Source: JADKAV01 sp037046735 (GTDB lineage: Bacteria > Actinomycetota > Actinomycetes > S36-B12 > UBA10799). Taken from it: a stretch of DNA of 64,000 nt. The notes under the pieces are model-generated. The model did no database searches. It was not told the DNA's origin and saw only the letters and a list, made by a program, of their open reading frames with translations. Both the position numbers and the translations under genes were made by a program. The number at the start of each line of letters is the position of its first letter. Position 1 is the stretch's first letter. Below, piece by piece: positions 35,966 through 43,474 of the stretch. The stretch covers positions 104,937 to 168,936 of the forward strand of contig JBAOHC010000024.1 of assembly GCA_037046735.1 (NCBI GenBank). Reading direction: 5' to 3'.

Positions 35966-36364
35966 TCAGCTCAGGAACGACAGGCGAACGCTGCGATCGG
36001 GGTTATCAGCGTTCGGGTCGACCACGACGATGCTCTGCCAGATCCCGAGCGCGAGCCGCCCGCCGAACACTGGCACGGTGAGGCTCGGGGACACGAAGGC
36101 GGGCAGCACGTGGTCGCGCCCATGCCCCAGGCTGCCGTGGCGGTGGCGGTAGATGTCGCGGACGGGCAACACCCGTTCCAAGGCTTCTTCCAGGTCGGGT
36201 TCGGTGCCCGCGCCGGTCTCGATCAGGGCCACTCCGGCGGTGGCATGGGGGACGAAAACGCTCAGCAGGCCGTCACCGCGGCCGGCCGTGAAGTCACCGG
36301 CCGCAGTCGTGATGTCGGTGACGAGTTGGTCACCGGTGTGCAGCTTGAGGATCTTGGTGTCCAT
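35966..36364 (-). CDS. YjbQ/UPF0047 family protein
   Basis: A 132-residue, single-domain protein of the UPF0047 family. Conserved features are FVPHATAGVALIETGAG, the acidic ADLEE-like PDLEEAL and the pair HRHGSLGHGRDHVLPAF with GRLALGIWQSIVVVD. E. coli YjbQ has weak thiamine-phosphate synthase activity, but the true role is not settled. Its ATG overlaps the stop of the META/I78 lipoprotein gene by one base (TGATG), so the two are coupled. Confidence 0.9.
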   Translation of the reverse strand: MDTKILKLHTGDQLVTDITTAAGDFTAGRGDGLLSVFVPHATAGVALIETGAGTEPDLEEALERVLPVRDIYRHRHGSLGHGRDHVLPAFVSPSLTVPVFGGRLALGIWQSIVVVDPNADNPDRSVRLSFLS

Positions 36365-37010
36365 CAGCCCTGCGTCGCTTTCGTCACCACGCCGTCGACG
36401 ATTGTCAGGTTGATGCGGTCGGGCCGGTAGTCCATCGTCACCGGTCGGGTGTCACCGTCGACGGACACGACGCGCACCTCGTACCCCTCGTCGACGATCT
36501 GCGCCTTGGCCTGCTTGGTGGGTCAGGCCGACCAAGGACGCTGCGAAGGCAGCCACCGAATCGGGGGCGGCGTACACGAGCAAGGGCCCCGTCGCGTCGG
36601 ACAGGGTGAGCATCTCGTCCATGACCTCCCAGGTCGTTGCCTTCCCCAGAGCATCGAAGTACGCCTGTTCGGCGGCCGTGGCCTCCGGCGGGCCGGCCAT
36701 CTTGGTGCTGGCGACCGCAGAGGTCTGGATGGTGCCCTGGCCCAGCGTGACCTGCCCGGAGTACCGGTTGACCGGGCCTTGGCCGGCGACTTGACCATCG
36801 CTGAACCGCAGGGTGACGCGGAAACTCGCGGGGTTGGGCGTGCCGGTGGCATCGACGAGCAGCCAGTCCTCGCCGGGCAACAACTCCGATGGGGGCGCGG
36901 TCAGTGCGGTGGGGGTCGGCGAGGTGGCGGGCGGGGCTGGGCGAACTTGTCGGCGCCGATGACGCGCAGCCCGCGAGCAGCAGGGCGGCGAGCAGCACGG
37001 GCAGTCTCAT
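36364..37010 (-). pseudogene. META (HslJ-like) plus I78-type lipoprotein, two frameshifts
   Basis: A lipoprotein signal (LLAALLLAGC, lipid Cys at 15) leads to a META/HslJ-like domain (WLLVDATGTPNPASFRVTLR, GPVNRYSG). The C-terminus resembles the I78 serine protease inhibitor family (KAQIVDEGYEVRVVSVDGD, PVTMDYRPDRINLT). The three parts lie in three frames. Single extra bases near 36930-36937 and 36517-36523 account for both shifts; removing the second gives LTTKQAKAQIVDEG. These may be sequence errors. The combination would act outside the membrane, perhaps as a periplasmic-type protease inhibitor. Coupled to the YjbQ gene. Confidence 0.7.
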
Positions 37011-37069
37011 GACTTGACTGTAGACGCTGACCCGCGGCGCGGGTTAAATCGCCGACGGAGCACTGACCA

Positions 37070-37224
37070 CAGCCGTTCGTCCCGCGCACAGCCGTTCGTC
37101 CCGCGCACAGCCGTTCGTCCCACGTACAGCCGTTCGTCCCGCGTACAGCCGTTCGTCCCGCGCACAGCCGTTCGTCAATCCGCGTCCCGACACGCCGAAC
37201 CGATGTACCGCGGACGAACGGCTG
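37070..37224 (+). repeat. Family C element with six 19-bp tandem repeats
   Basis: CAGCCGTTCGTC starts at 37070, 37089, 37108, 37127, 37146 and 37165, an exact 19-bp period with CCGCGCA, CCACGTA or CCGCGTA filling the unit. The last unit opens a 60-bp element closing with GTACCGCGGACGAACGGCTG at 37205-37224, which matches the element at 20637-20696. The 19-mers are inverted copies of that closing arm. The rest of the 488-bp gap (37225-37498) shows no gene or motif I can support. Confidence 0.85.
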
Positions 37225-37498
37225 GCAGCCAGAGGCGAATCGTGCCCCGCGAAGAGGCGGCCAATTGCTCACCGAACCTAAAGGGCTCCGGGCGGCAAGA
37301 CAGGTAACGCTGACCACTCGTCCAGGCATGCGCCGCGAGCAAGCGCCACCTGCTCTCGTCCTCAGCACCATCGGTGATCGTCATGAGATGCAGCCCCTCG
37401 GCGGCAGGCGTCGCAAACGGCTGTGTGCAGACCAGTTTCCCTGGTCGCCGCCACTTCTATCGCGGCTTCAAAAGTATCGGGCAGCAGTCACTCTGTCT

Positions 37499-38398
37499 CT
37501 ACCCGGCGTTTACCCCAGCGTCCGCACGCTGCGCAAGGGCGGCGATCTCCATCTCGAAGTCGGGCCACAGAGCGCGCGGCAGGTCGTGACCCATGCCCGC
37601 GTATCCCACGAATTTCGCGTTGCGCAGCAGGCGAGCAGCGGCCAAGCCCCCACTGGGATTGACCAGGGGGTCGTGCAGACCGTGGATCACGAGGGCGGGC
37701 ACCCGGACGCGACGCAGGTGCTCGCTGCGATCCGGCTGAGCCGCGATGGCAGCGAGCTGGCGCAGGTATCCGGACGGGTTGTACGCCCGGTCGTAGGAGC
37801 GGCCACCGAGGTCCATCATGTACTCCTCGTCGAAGGCGTAGCCCTTGGAGCCGATGATCCGGAAGGTCTCCAGGGCGGCCTGCTGAGCACTGAGCCGATC
37901 GCCGACCACGCGGCGTTTGGTGAGCCGGCTGAAGACGGCGGGCTTCGGGTTTCCCACCCGTCGATTGCCCGTCGACGTCATGATCAGCGTGAGGCTGCGC
38001 ACGCGGCGGGGGTTGTTGATGGCGATGGTCTGGGCGATGAAACCGCCCATCGACGCCCCGACCAGGTGAACCGTGTCCAGACCCAGGGCATCCATGAGTC
38101 CGATCCCGTCGCGGGCCATGTCGTCGATCGTGTACGGGGGTCGCTGGCGGCGCAGCACGACGTCGACGAACGATGGCGCTCGTTTGCCGTCGAAGTGGGT
38201 GCTCAATCCGCAGTCCCGATTGTCGTAACGCACCACGTAGAAGCCGCGATCGGCCAACCCCTGGCACAGGTCGTCCGGCCACGCGATCATCTGTGTCCCC
38301 AGGCCCATCACGAGCAGCAGCGGCGGATCCTGGCGATCACCGAACGTCTCGTAGGCGATGTCGATCCCGTTGGCTTTTACTGTCTGGACATCCACCAT
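37499..38398 (-). CDS. Alpha/beta hydrolase
   Basis: A 299-residue soluble hydrolase of the Abhydrolase_1 type. Motifs are LLLVMGLGTQMIAWPDDL (oxyanion region), YDNRDCGLS, the nucleophile elbow GASMGG and VIHGLHDPLVNP (acid), with GMGHDLPRALWP (His). This set is common in esterases and epoxide-hydrolase-like proteins of actinobacteria. No operon partner; the upstream DUF5993 gene is divergent. Substrate unknown. Confidence 0.9.
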   Translation of the reverse strand: MVDVQTVKANGIDIAYETFGDRQDPPLLLVMGLGTQMIAWPDDLCQGLADRGFYVVRYDNRDCGLSTHFDGKRAPSFVDVVLRRQRPPYTIDDMARDGIGLMDALGLDTVHLVGASMGGFIAQTIAINNPRRVRSLTLIMTSTGNRRVGNPKPAVFSRLTKRRVVGDRLSAQQAALETFRIIGSKGYAFDEEYMMDLGGRSYDRAYNPSGYLRQLAAIAAQPDRSEHLRRVRVPALVIHGLHDPLVNPSGGLAAARLLRNAKFVGYAGMGHDLPRALWPDFEMEIAALAQRADAGVNAG

Positions 38399-38575
38399 GT
38401 CAGGCTACGCCGGGAATCTGGCGCGGGCCCCGCGACGCACCCATGATCGGCACACTGGCGATGTTTCACCCATTCGGGCTACGACGCCAGCCAGCGGGTC
38501 GGCGTGTCCGCTTCGTCCGCCTTCGAGGTACCGCAAGACCCTAGGTTTGGTTGCGTCGACAGTATGGGAGGACCG

Positions 38576-38734
38576 ATGGACATCATCATTCTGGCGCTAC
38601 TCCTGCTCACCGCCGTCCTGGTCGTGAGGGGTGCCGCCCGCAAGTGGATTCTGACGACGTGGTTCATCGCGCTGGTCCTGATGCTGGCCCTGTTCCGGTA
38701 CCACGTGACCTCACCGCTGGATCTGAGCTTCTGA
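38576..38734 (+). CDS. DUF5993-family small membrane protein
   Basis: A 52-residue protein with two hydrophobic helices (MDIIILALLLLTAVLVV and LTTWFIALVLMLALF) ending RYHVTSPLDLSF. Small proteins with this HxTSPL ending are encoded directly before DsbB-like genes. GGAGG lies five bases before the ATG. The stop overlaps the dsbB start by one base (TGATG), so it is probably a partner subunit or a chaperone of that protein. Confidence 0.8.
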   Translation: MDIIILALLLLTAVLVVRGAARKWILTTWFIALVLMLALFRYHVTSPLDLSF

Positions 38735-39330
38735 TGACCAAGACCTTCCCGAAGCTCCTGTTCTGGGGGATGCACGCCTGGGTCTTCGCCTACATCGGCG
38801 TGCTGCTCGGGGCATTCACCATCCAATTCGCCGAGGGCGAGTTCCCCTGCCCGCTGTGCATGCTGCAGCGCTACGGCATGATCCTCAGCACCCTGGGTGC
38901 TCTATGGGTGATCATGCAGGCCCGACGCGGCGAATTGACACCCGCCCGCTACGCCCAAGGGCTGGGGCTCGGCGTGCTGGGCGCTGCGGCCGGGGCGCTG
39001 GTCTCAGTGCGGCAGATCCTGTTGCACATCAAACCCGGTGACCCCGGATATGGCTCGCCGGTGATGGGCTACCACCTGTACACGTGGGCCCTGATCACCT
39101 TCTACGTGGTCATCCTGTTCGTGGCCGCGGTGAGCATCCTCGCCCCGGTTGGCATCCCCGAGGCTCCGGACAGCAAGGCAGCCCTGACGGTGTCGTCGGT
39201 GGTCGTCTGGCTGTTCGTGATCCTCGTCGCTGCCAACGTCATCGCGATCATCTTCCTCGAGGGCTTCGCGCTGGTGCTCCCCGATGACCCGGACTCGTAC
39301 AACCTGATCACGCAACTCACCGGCGGCTGA
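38734..39330 (+). CDS. DsbB-like disulfide bond formation protein
   Basis: A 198-residue membrane protein with about five to six helices. The redox motif FPCPLCMLQRYGM is the first Cys pair of DsbB with its quinone-side Arg. The second periplasmic Cys pair of E. coli DsbB is absent; no other Cys follows. Electrons may therefore pass directly to the CPLC pair, or the role is not classical DsbA oxidation. It is coupled to the DUF5993 gene and followed after 27 bases by a TauE/SafE permease. Confidence 0.85.
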   Translation: MTKTFPKLLFWGMHAWVFAYIGVLLGAFTIQFAEGEFPCPLCMLQRYGMILSTLGALWVIMQARRGELTPARYAQGLGLGVLGAAAGALVSVRQILLHIKPGDPGYGSPVMGYHLYTWALITFYVVILFVAAVSILAPVGIPEAPDSKAALTVSSVVVWLFVILVAANVIAIIFLEGFALVLPDDPDSYNLITQLTGG

Positions 39331-39357
39331 GCGCCGCTGCCAGATCTCTGGCGAGGC

Positions 39358-40365
39358 GTGTTACAGAATTGCCTGGTGATTGATCCCTGGCTGTCCCTGG
39401 GCGGACTGTTCGCCGGTGTGGTGGTTGGACTGACTGGCCTGGGCGGGGCGGCCATCGTCACCCCCATGCTGCTACTGCTCTTCAACGTGCCAGCACCCGT
39501 CGCCGTGTCCACGGATCTCGTGTCCGCCGCAGTCATGAAGCCGGTCGGGGCGGCCGTCCACATCAGACGCAAGACCCCCTACTGGCCGGTCGTGCTGTGG
39601 TTGTCCATGGGTTCGGTCCCAGGGGTGCTGTTCGGTTCCTGGCTGTTCTCGCTCATCGCCGAGAGCGCGAGCGGCGAGGCGTTCCTGAAGAAGACGATCG
39701 GCGCGGTGCTGCTGGTCGCCGTAGCCGTCACCCTGTTCCGCCTGCGGCAGCGCAAGTACGCCCACGAACACGGCGCGCAGCCGCTGGTGTTCTCCCGCGG
39801 ACGGCTGGCCATCGCCGGGGCTGTTGGTCTGCTGGTCGGCATTCTGGTGGGCTTGACCAGTGTCGGCTCGGGGACACTGATCGCTGCCTGTCTGCTGATC
39901 CTGTTCCCGGCCATGCTGCCGAGCCGGCTGGTCGGCACCGACATCGTGCAGGCCGTGCCCATGCTGGTGGCCGGTGCCATCGCGCATGCGGGGATGGGCG
40001 ACATCGATCCCACGATCCTGTTCAGTCTGCTCCTCGGACAGGTCCCTGGGGTGTTCATCGGAGCGCGGGTTTCCAGCCGGTACAACGGCCAGGAACTGCG
40101 GTGGCTACTGCTGGTCCTGGTGGGGGCGGGGGGAATCTCCCTGCTCGGCGCACCGGCCTGGGTGGGAACGACCGTGACCGTGGTGGGTGTCCTGCTGCTC
40201 GGCGTGCCGATCCTGTTGCGGGCCCGGCGCGGGCGCCGCGGTCGATCCACCAGAGCCCAGCGAAGGTGCCGCCCAGGATGTTTTCGCGACCGAACCGGAC
40301 GAAAAGCGCTGAAGACGAGGCGGCCGATCCCGGTGGTCTACACATCTGGTTGGACGTCGGTCTAG
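39358..40365 (+). CDS. TauE/SafE family (sulfite exporter-like) permease
   Basis: A membrane protein with about eight helices. The two family signatures are LSLGGLFAGVVVGLTGLGGA near the N-terminus and LLVGILVGLTSVGSGTLIAA after the midpoint. Members export sulfite or small organic sulfur compounds, but most are uncharacterised. Start is uncertain (GTG 39358, TTG 39367 or GTG 39376). The tail after about residue 280 is Arg-rich and runs into the family A repeat at 40337, which supplies the last nine codons and the TAG stop, so the original C-terminus may have been altered by the repeat. Confidence 0.88.
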   Translation: MLQNCLVIDPWLSLGGLFAGVVVGLTGLGGAAIVTPMLLLLFNVPAPVAVSTDLVSAAVMKPVGAAVHIRRKTPYWPVVLWLSMGSVPGVLFGSWLFSLIAESASGEAFLKKTIGAVLLVAVAVTLFRLRQRKYAHEHGAQPLVFSRGRLAIAGAVGLLVGILVGLTSVGSGTLIAACLLILFPAMLPSRLVGTDIVQAVPMLVAGAIAHAGMGDIDPTILFSLLLGQVPGVFIGARVSSRYNGQELRWLLLVLVGAGGISLLGAPAWVGTTVTVVGVLLLGVPILLRARRGRRGRSTRAQRRCRPGCFRDRTGRKALKTRRPIPVVYTSGWTSV

Positions 40366-40479
40366 GAAGACGAAACTCAACCAGCAACACGTTGCAGAAG
40401 TCTGAATTGCACCAATTGCACCGCGTGGCACTTACACATCTCGTTGATCATGGTCCGGCCCCAACCAGATGTGGACACG
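40337..40479 (-). repeat. Dispersed palindromic element, family A copy 4
   Basis: Read on the minus strand: TCCACATCTGGTTGG, then GATCAACGAGATGTGTA, GCCACGCGGTGCAA (plus-strand 40416-40429), GTTGCTGGTTGAG and finally TCCAACCAGATGTGTAGA. This is the same order and length (about 141 bp) as copies 2 and 3, in opposite orientation. It covers the last nine codons of the TauE gene. The rest of the gap to 40621 holds only the promoter region of the next operon. Confidence 0.85.
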
Positions 40480-40621
40480 ATCGTTCATCCTTCAGCGTCG
40501 AAGACGACTCACCCAGGGTCGGCCAACATTGCGTGCAGAGGCTTGATACCGGGAACGCGGGTAGATTCACAAACACATCGACCCGGTTACCGGTCGGTGA
40601 CGGCGACGAAAGGAACTTTGC

Positions 40622-40807
40622 ATGCCTGACGAAGAGACTCCCTTGGGTGATGGCGGTGCCGACGGCGGTGCCGATGGCGGTGCGCACGGCCCAGCCGACG
40701 GTGGCGCGGATGGCGGTGCCGACGGTGGCGCGGATGGCGGCGCTGATGGTGGCGCGGATGGCGGTGCCGACGGTGGCGCTGATGGTGGCGCCGACGGCGG
40801 CGCGTGA
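40622..40807 (+). CDS. 61-residue DGGA-repeat peptide, possible modified-peptide precursor
   Basis: After a nine-residue acidic start (MPDEETPLG) the peptide is thirteen tetrads: three DGGA, one HGPA and nine DGGA. Codons vary freely at third positions (GAT/GAC, GGC/GGT, GCC/GCG/GCT), yet no DGGA unit changes an amino acid, so the protein sequence is under selection. AAAGGAA is a good ribosome site. Its TGA overlaps the GTG of the JmjC oxygenase gene (GTGA, 40804-40807). The coupling suggests that the oxygenase acts on this peptide, for example hydroxylating Asp or the single His (inference). An alternative is a calcium- or metal-binding Asp/Gly-rich peptide. I know no described family for it. 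Confidence 0.75.
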   Translation: MPDEETPLGDGGADGGADGGAHGPADGGADGGADGGADGGADGGADGGADGGADGGADGGA

Positions 40808-42000
40808 GCGTCACACACTCCCGAGCCAGGACTGATTCAGCCCTGGCTCGTCTGTGTTCGGCCACGCCCGACGTGTTCGCAGATTCCATCTGGGCACGTC
40901 GGGCGTGGCTGTCCCCGAGCCAGGATCTACCCGACCACCACTGGCTCTTCTCGCTGGCCGCCGTCGACGAACTCCTGAGCCGCCGAGGCCTGCGAACCCC
41001 CTTCTTGCGGATGGCGAAGGACGGCACTGTTGTCCCAGCAGCGCAGTTCACCGGGTCCGGTGGGGTCGGTGCCACCATCGCCGACCAGGTACGCGACGAG
41101 GACGTCCTGCGACTGTTCGCCGACGGATCCACCATCGTGCTGCAGGGGCTGCACCGGACCTGGGAACCCGTGGGCGACCTGGCCGCGCGCCTGGGCACCG
41201 AACTCGGTCATCCCGTGCAGGTCAACGCTTACATCACCCCGCCGCAGTCGCAGGGTTTCTCCGCCCATTACGACACCCACGACGTGTTCGTCCTGCAGAT
41301 CGCCGGACAGAAGCACTGGCGGATCCACGAACCGGTCATCCACCTCGCGGACACGGGCTGGAACACCGTGGCAGCGGAGGTCGCGGCGCGGGCCAGCGAG
41401 GCACCCATTCTGGAGGCCACACTCACGCCCGGAGACTGCCTGTACCTGCCCCGCGGCTTCATCCACTCCGCCGCCGCGCTGGGCGGCACCAGCATCCACC
41501 TCACGTTCGGCATCCACGCTGTGACCGAAGCCCAGATCGTCGCAGCGGTGTTGGAGCAGGTACAGGACAGCGACTGGCGGGAATCCATGCCGGTGGGCTG
41601 GGACCCGATGAATGCCACCGAATATTTGGCACCAATCCTGGAGCGGATTCGGCAGCGCATCGACCGGGTCGACCTCGATGCGCTGGGCCGTGACCTGCGC
41701 CGACGACAGGCCGGTCAACAACGTCCCGAGCCCCTCTCACCCGTCGCCCAGGCCGATGCCGCTGCCCACCTACAGCCACATCACGTCGTGCGCCTGCGCA
41801 GATTCTGGAATGTCGAACTCGCTGACACCGGCCTCCGATTGCCCAACGGGCGCACTGTGACCCTGGTAGGAGCCGACCTGCCTGCCATACGTCTGCTGAT
41901 GACCGGGCATCCTGTGAGTGTGCAGGACCTGGCATGCGACCCCGCGACGATCGCCGGACTGCTGCGTGAAGGCGTCCTGGTGATCGAGACGGAACAGTGA
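40804..42000 (+). CDS. JmjC/cupin Fe(II)/2-oxoglutarate oxygenase (NO66/MINA53/YcfD type)
   Basis: 398 residues. The sequence NAYITPPQSQGFSAHYDTHD then VFVLQIAGQKHWRI is very close to the JmjC core of ribosomal oxygenases. The iron triad is H155, D157 and H221 (in PRGFIHSA), and K170 is the likely 2-oxoglutarate-binding Lys. Known relatives hydroxylate His (NO66, MINA53) or Arg (YcfD) of ribosomal proteins. Residues from about 310 form a C-terminal winged-helix-like part (LPNGRTVTLVGADLP). Here the gene is second in a four-gene operon after a repetitive peptide, with GTGA overlaps on both sides, so that peptide is the prime substrate candidate. Confidence 0.92.
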   Translation: MSVTHSRARTDSALARLCSATPDVFADSIWARRAWLSPSQDLPDHHWLFSLAAVDELLSRRGLRTPFLRMAKDGTVVPAAQFTGSGGVGATIADQVRDEDVLRLFADGSTIVLQGLHRTWEPVGDLAARLGTELGHPVQVNAYITPPQSQGFSAHYDTHDVFVLQIAGQKHWRIHEPVIHLADTGWNTVAAEVAARASEAPILEATLTPGDCLYLPRGFIHSAAALGGTSIHLTFGIHAVTEAQIVAAVLEQVQDSDWRESMPVGWDPMNATEYLAPILERIRQRIDRVDLDALGRDLRRRQAGQQRPEPLSPVAQADAAAHLQPHHVVRLRRFWNVELADTGLRLPNGRTVTLVGADLPAIRLLMTGHPVSVQDLACDPATIAGLLREGVLVIETEQ

Positions 42001-42866
42001 GCGTTGTCGGTTTCCGGTGTTCCACCGCATCCGCGCTACGCCAGGACAGCATGGTGGCCACCGCACCCCCGGGTCAACGGTGGCTGCTCATCGAGCGGGA
42101 AGGGGCCTGGCCGTCCCGCGCGCTCGACGTGTTCGACCCCTTCGAAGCCCACGCCCTGTCGCAGAAAGCCTCTGCCTACGAAGCCCGGATATCGCTGATC
42201 CGCCGCCCCGGACGCCACCCCCGCACCCGGGGCCCTTTCCGCTGGGCGATCGCGGACATCAGGCCCGGCCACGAGGGCATCCGCTGGAGCCTGGGCGAGA
42301 GCCTCGAGGAAGTACTCGCCGACAACTGGCACGTCGAACGAGGCGGCGATCCGGTGGCGATCGTCTGCGCCCACAGCAAACACGACGTCTGTTGCGCCCT
42401 GCGGGGTCGCCCGGTCGCAGCGGCCGTGGAGCCGATGTGGCCGGGCCAGGTCTGGGAATGTTCCCACCTCGGTGGTGACCGGTTCGCCGCGACCATGGTG
42501 CTGCTGCCGCATGGCCTGAGCTTCGGAAGGGTGGATGCGGGCAGTGGGTTCGAGATCCTCGACGCCTACCACCGGGGGGAGCTGCTCAGCGCCCACCTGC
42601 GCGGGCGCAACGCCTACGAACGACACGTGCAGGCGGCTGACATTCTGGCCCGGCGCGCCTTGGGTCACACTCAGATCGCGGGCCTGCGGCCGGTCAGCGT
42701 CACCCCGTCCGGAGCGGAGGTGGAGGTGGTCTTCACCCAGCCTGACGTGCGCGTGCGGCTGCGTGAGCAAGAGGTGAATCTCGGGACGCCCGCCACGTGC
42801 CGAGCACTGCGCATCGGCACGGGTTTCGAGTATGAGCTGCTCACCCTCGATAGGGTCGCACCGTGA
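41997..42866 (+). CDS. Suc_Fer family thioredoxin-like [2Fe-2S] ferredoxin
   Basis: A 289-residue sucrase/ferredoxin-like protein. C8 in FRCSTAS, C124 in IVCAHSKHD, the C132-C133 pair and C155 in WECSHLGGDRFAA are the family's conserved Cys, expected to bind a [2Fe-2S] cluster; LLPHGLSFGRVD is the usual continuation. Electron carrier roles are assumed but not shown for most members. Coupled through GTGA to the oxygenase before and the FMN protein after, so it may supply electrons to one of them or keep the iron reduced. Confidence 0.88.
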   Translation: MSVVGFRCSTASALRQDSMVATAPPGQRWLLIEREGAWPSRALDVFDPFEAHALSQKASAYEARISLIRRPGRHPRTRGPFRWAIADIRPGHEGIRWSLGESLEEVLADNWHVERGGDPVAIVCAHSKHDVCCALRGRPVAAAVEPMWPGQVWECSHLGGDRFAATMVLLPHGLSFGRVDAGSGFEILDAYHRGELLSAHLRGRNAYERHVQAADILARRALGHTQIAGLRPVSVTPSGAEVEVVFTQPDVRVRLREQEVNLGTPATCRALRIGTGFEYELLTLDRVAP

Positions 42867-43474
42867 CCGACCGCACCCGCGTACGCCGCCTGCCGGAGAA
42901 GACCCGCACCGACCGTGCAGCCCTGGACGAGGTGCTGGATTCCGCCCTCGTGGCACATGTGGCGATCGTCGACGACGGGCAGCCGTACGTGTTGCCGATG
43001 GCGTGCGCACGCGACGGCGAGCGCCTGCTGGTGCACGGGTCCACGGGCAGCCGCCTGATGCGGGCCATGGCCGCGGGCGCTCCCATTTGCGTGACCGTCA
43101 CCCATCTCGATGGCCTGGTGCTGGCGCGCAGTGCGTTCAACTCCTCCATGCAGTACCGCAGCGCGATGATCCTGGGAAGCGCCCGGCCGGTCGCCGACCA
43201 GCTCGAAGGGCTGCGGGTGCTGACCGAGCATCTGATCCCCGGGCGCTGGGACATCCTGCGGGCACCGACTGCCAAGGAACTCGCCGCCACCCTGGTCCTG
43301 GAGATCCCGTTGACCCAGTGGTCGGTGAAGATCAGCGACTCCCCGCCCGAGGACGAGCCCGAGGACCTGGATGCCGCCGTGTGGGCAGGCGTCATCCCGT
43401 TGACGGTCAGCCGCGGCCGCGCCGTCCCGGCGCCCGACCTGCGCTTCGACCTGCCGGCCCCGGATCAGCCCTGA
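42863..43474 (+). CDS. FMN-binding split-barrel protein (pyridoxamine 5'-phosphate oxidase-like)
   Basis: A 203-residue protein of the NimA/Pyridox_ox_2 type. The N-terminal signature is LDEVLDSALVAHVAIVDDGQ with PYVLPMACARDGERLLVHGS and TGSRLMRAMAAGAPICVTVT. Such proteins bind FMN (or heme or F420 in relatives) and reduce or oxidise small molecules. Last gene of the DGGA-peptide operon (GTGA overlap). Its 3' end overlaps the convergent Gfo/Idh gene by ten bases. Whether it works on the peptide is unknown. Confidence 0.88.
   Translation: MTDRTRVRRLPEKTRTDRAALDEVLDSALVAHVAIVDDGQPYVLPMACARDGERLLVHGSTGSRLMRAMAAGAPICVTVTHLDGLVLARSAFNSSMQYRSAMILGSARPVADQLEGLRVLTEHLIPGRWDILRAPTAKELAATLVLEIPLTQWSVKISDSPPEDEPEDLDAAVWAGVIPLTVSRGRAVPAPDLRFDLPAPDQP

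Noticed and set aside
37070..37183. CRISPR-like array of 19-bp repeats
   Set aside because: The repeats are head to tail without spacers, and no cas gene is present.
37175..37384. Possible 69-residue minus-strand gene after the C repeats
   Set aside because: It partly lies in the repeat element, has no ribosome site and no similarity I recognise.
40622..40807. DGGA ORF as a mere microsatellite
   Set aside because: Synonymous-only variation, a good ribosome site and GTGA coupling to the next gene argue for a real coding sequence.
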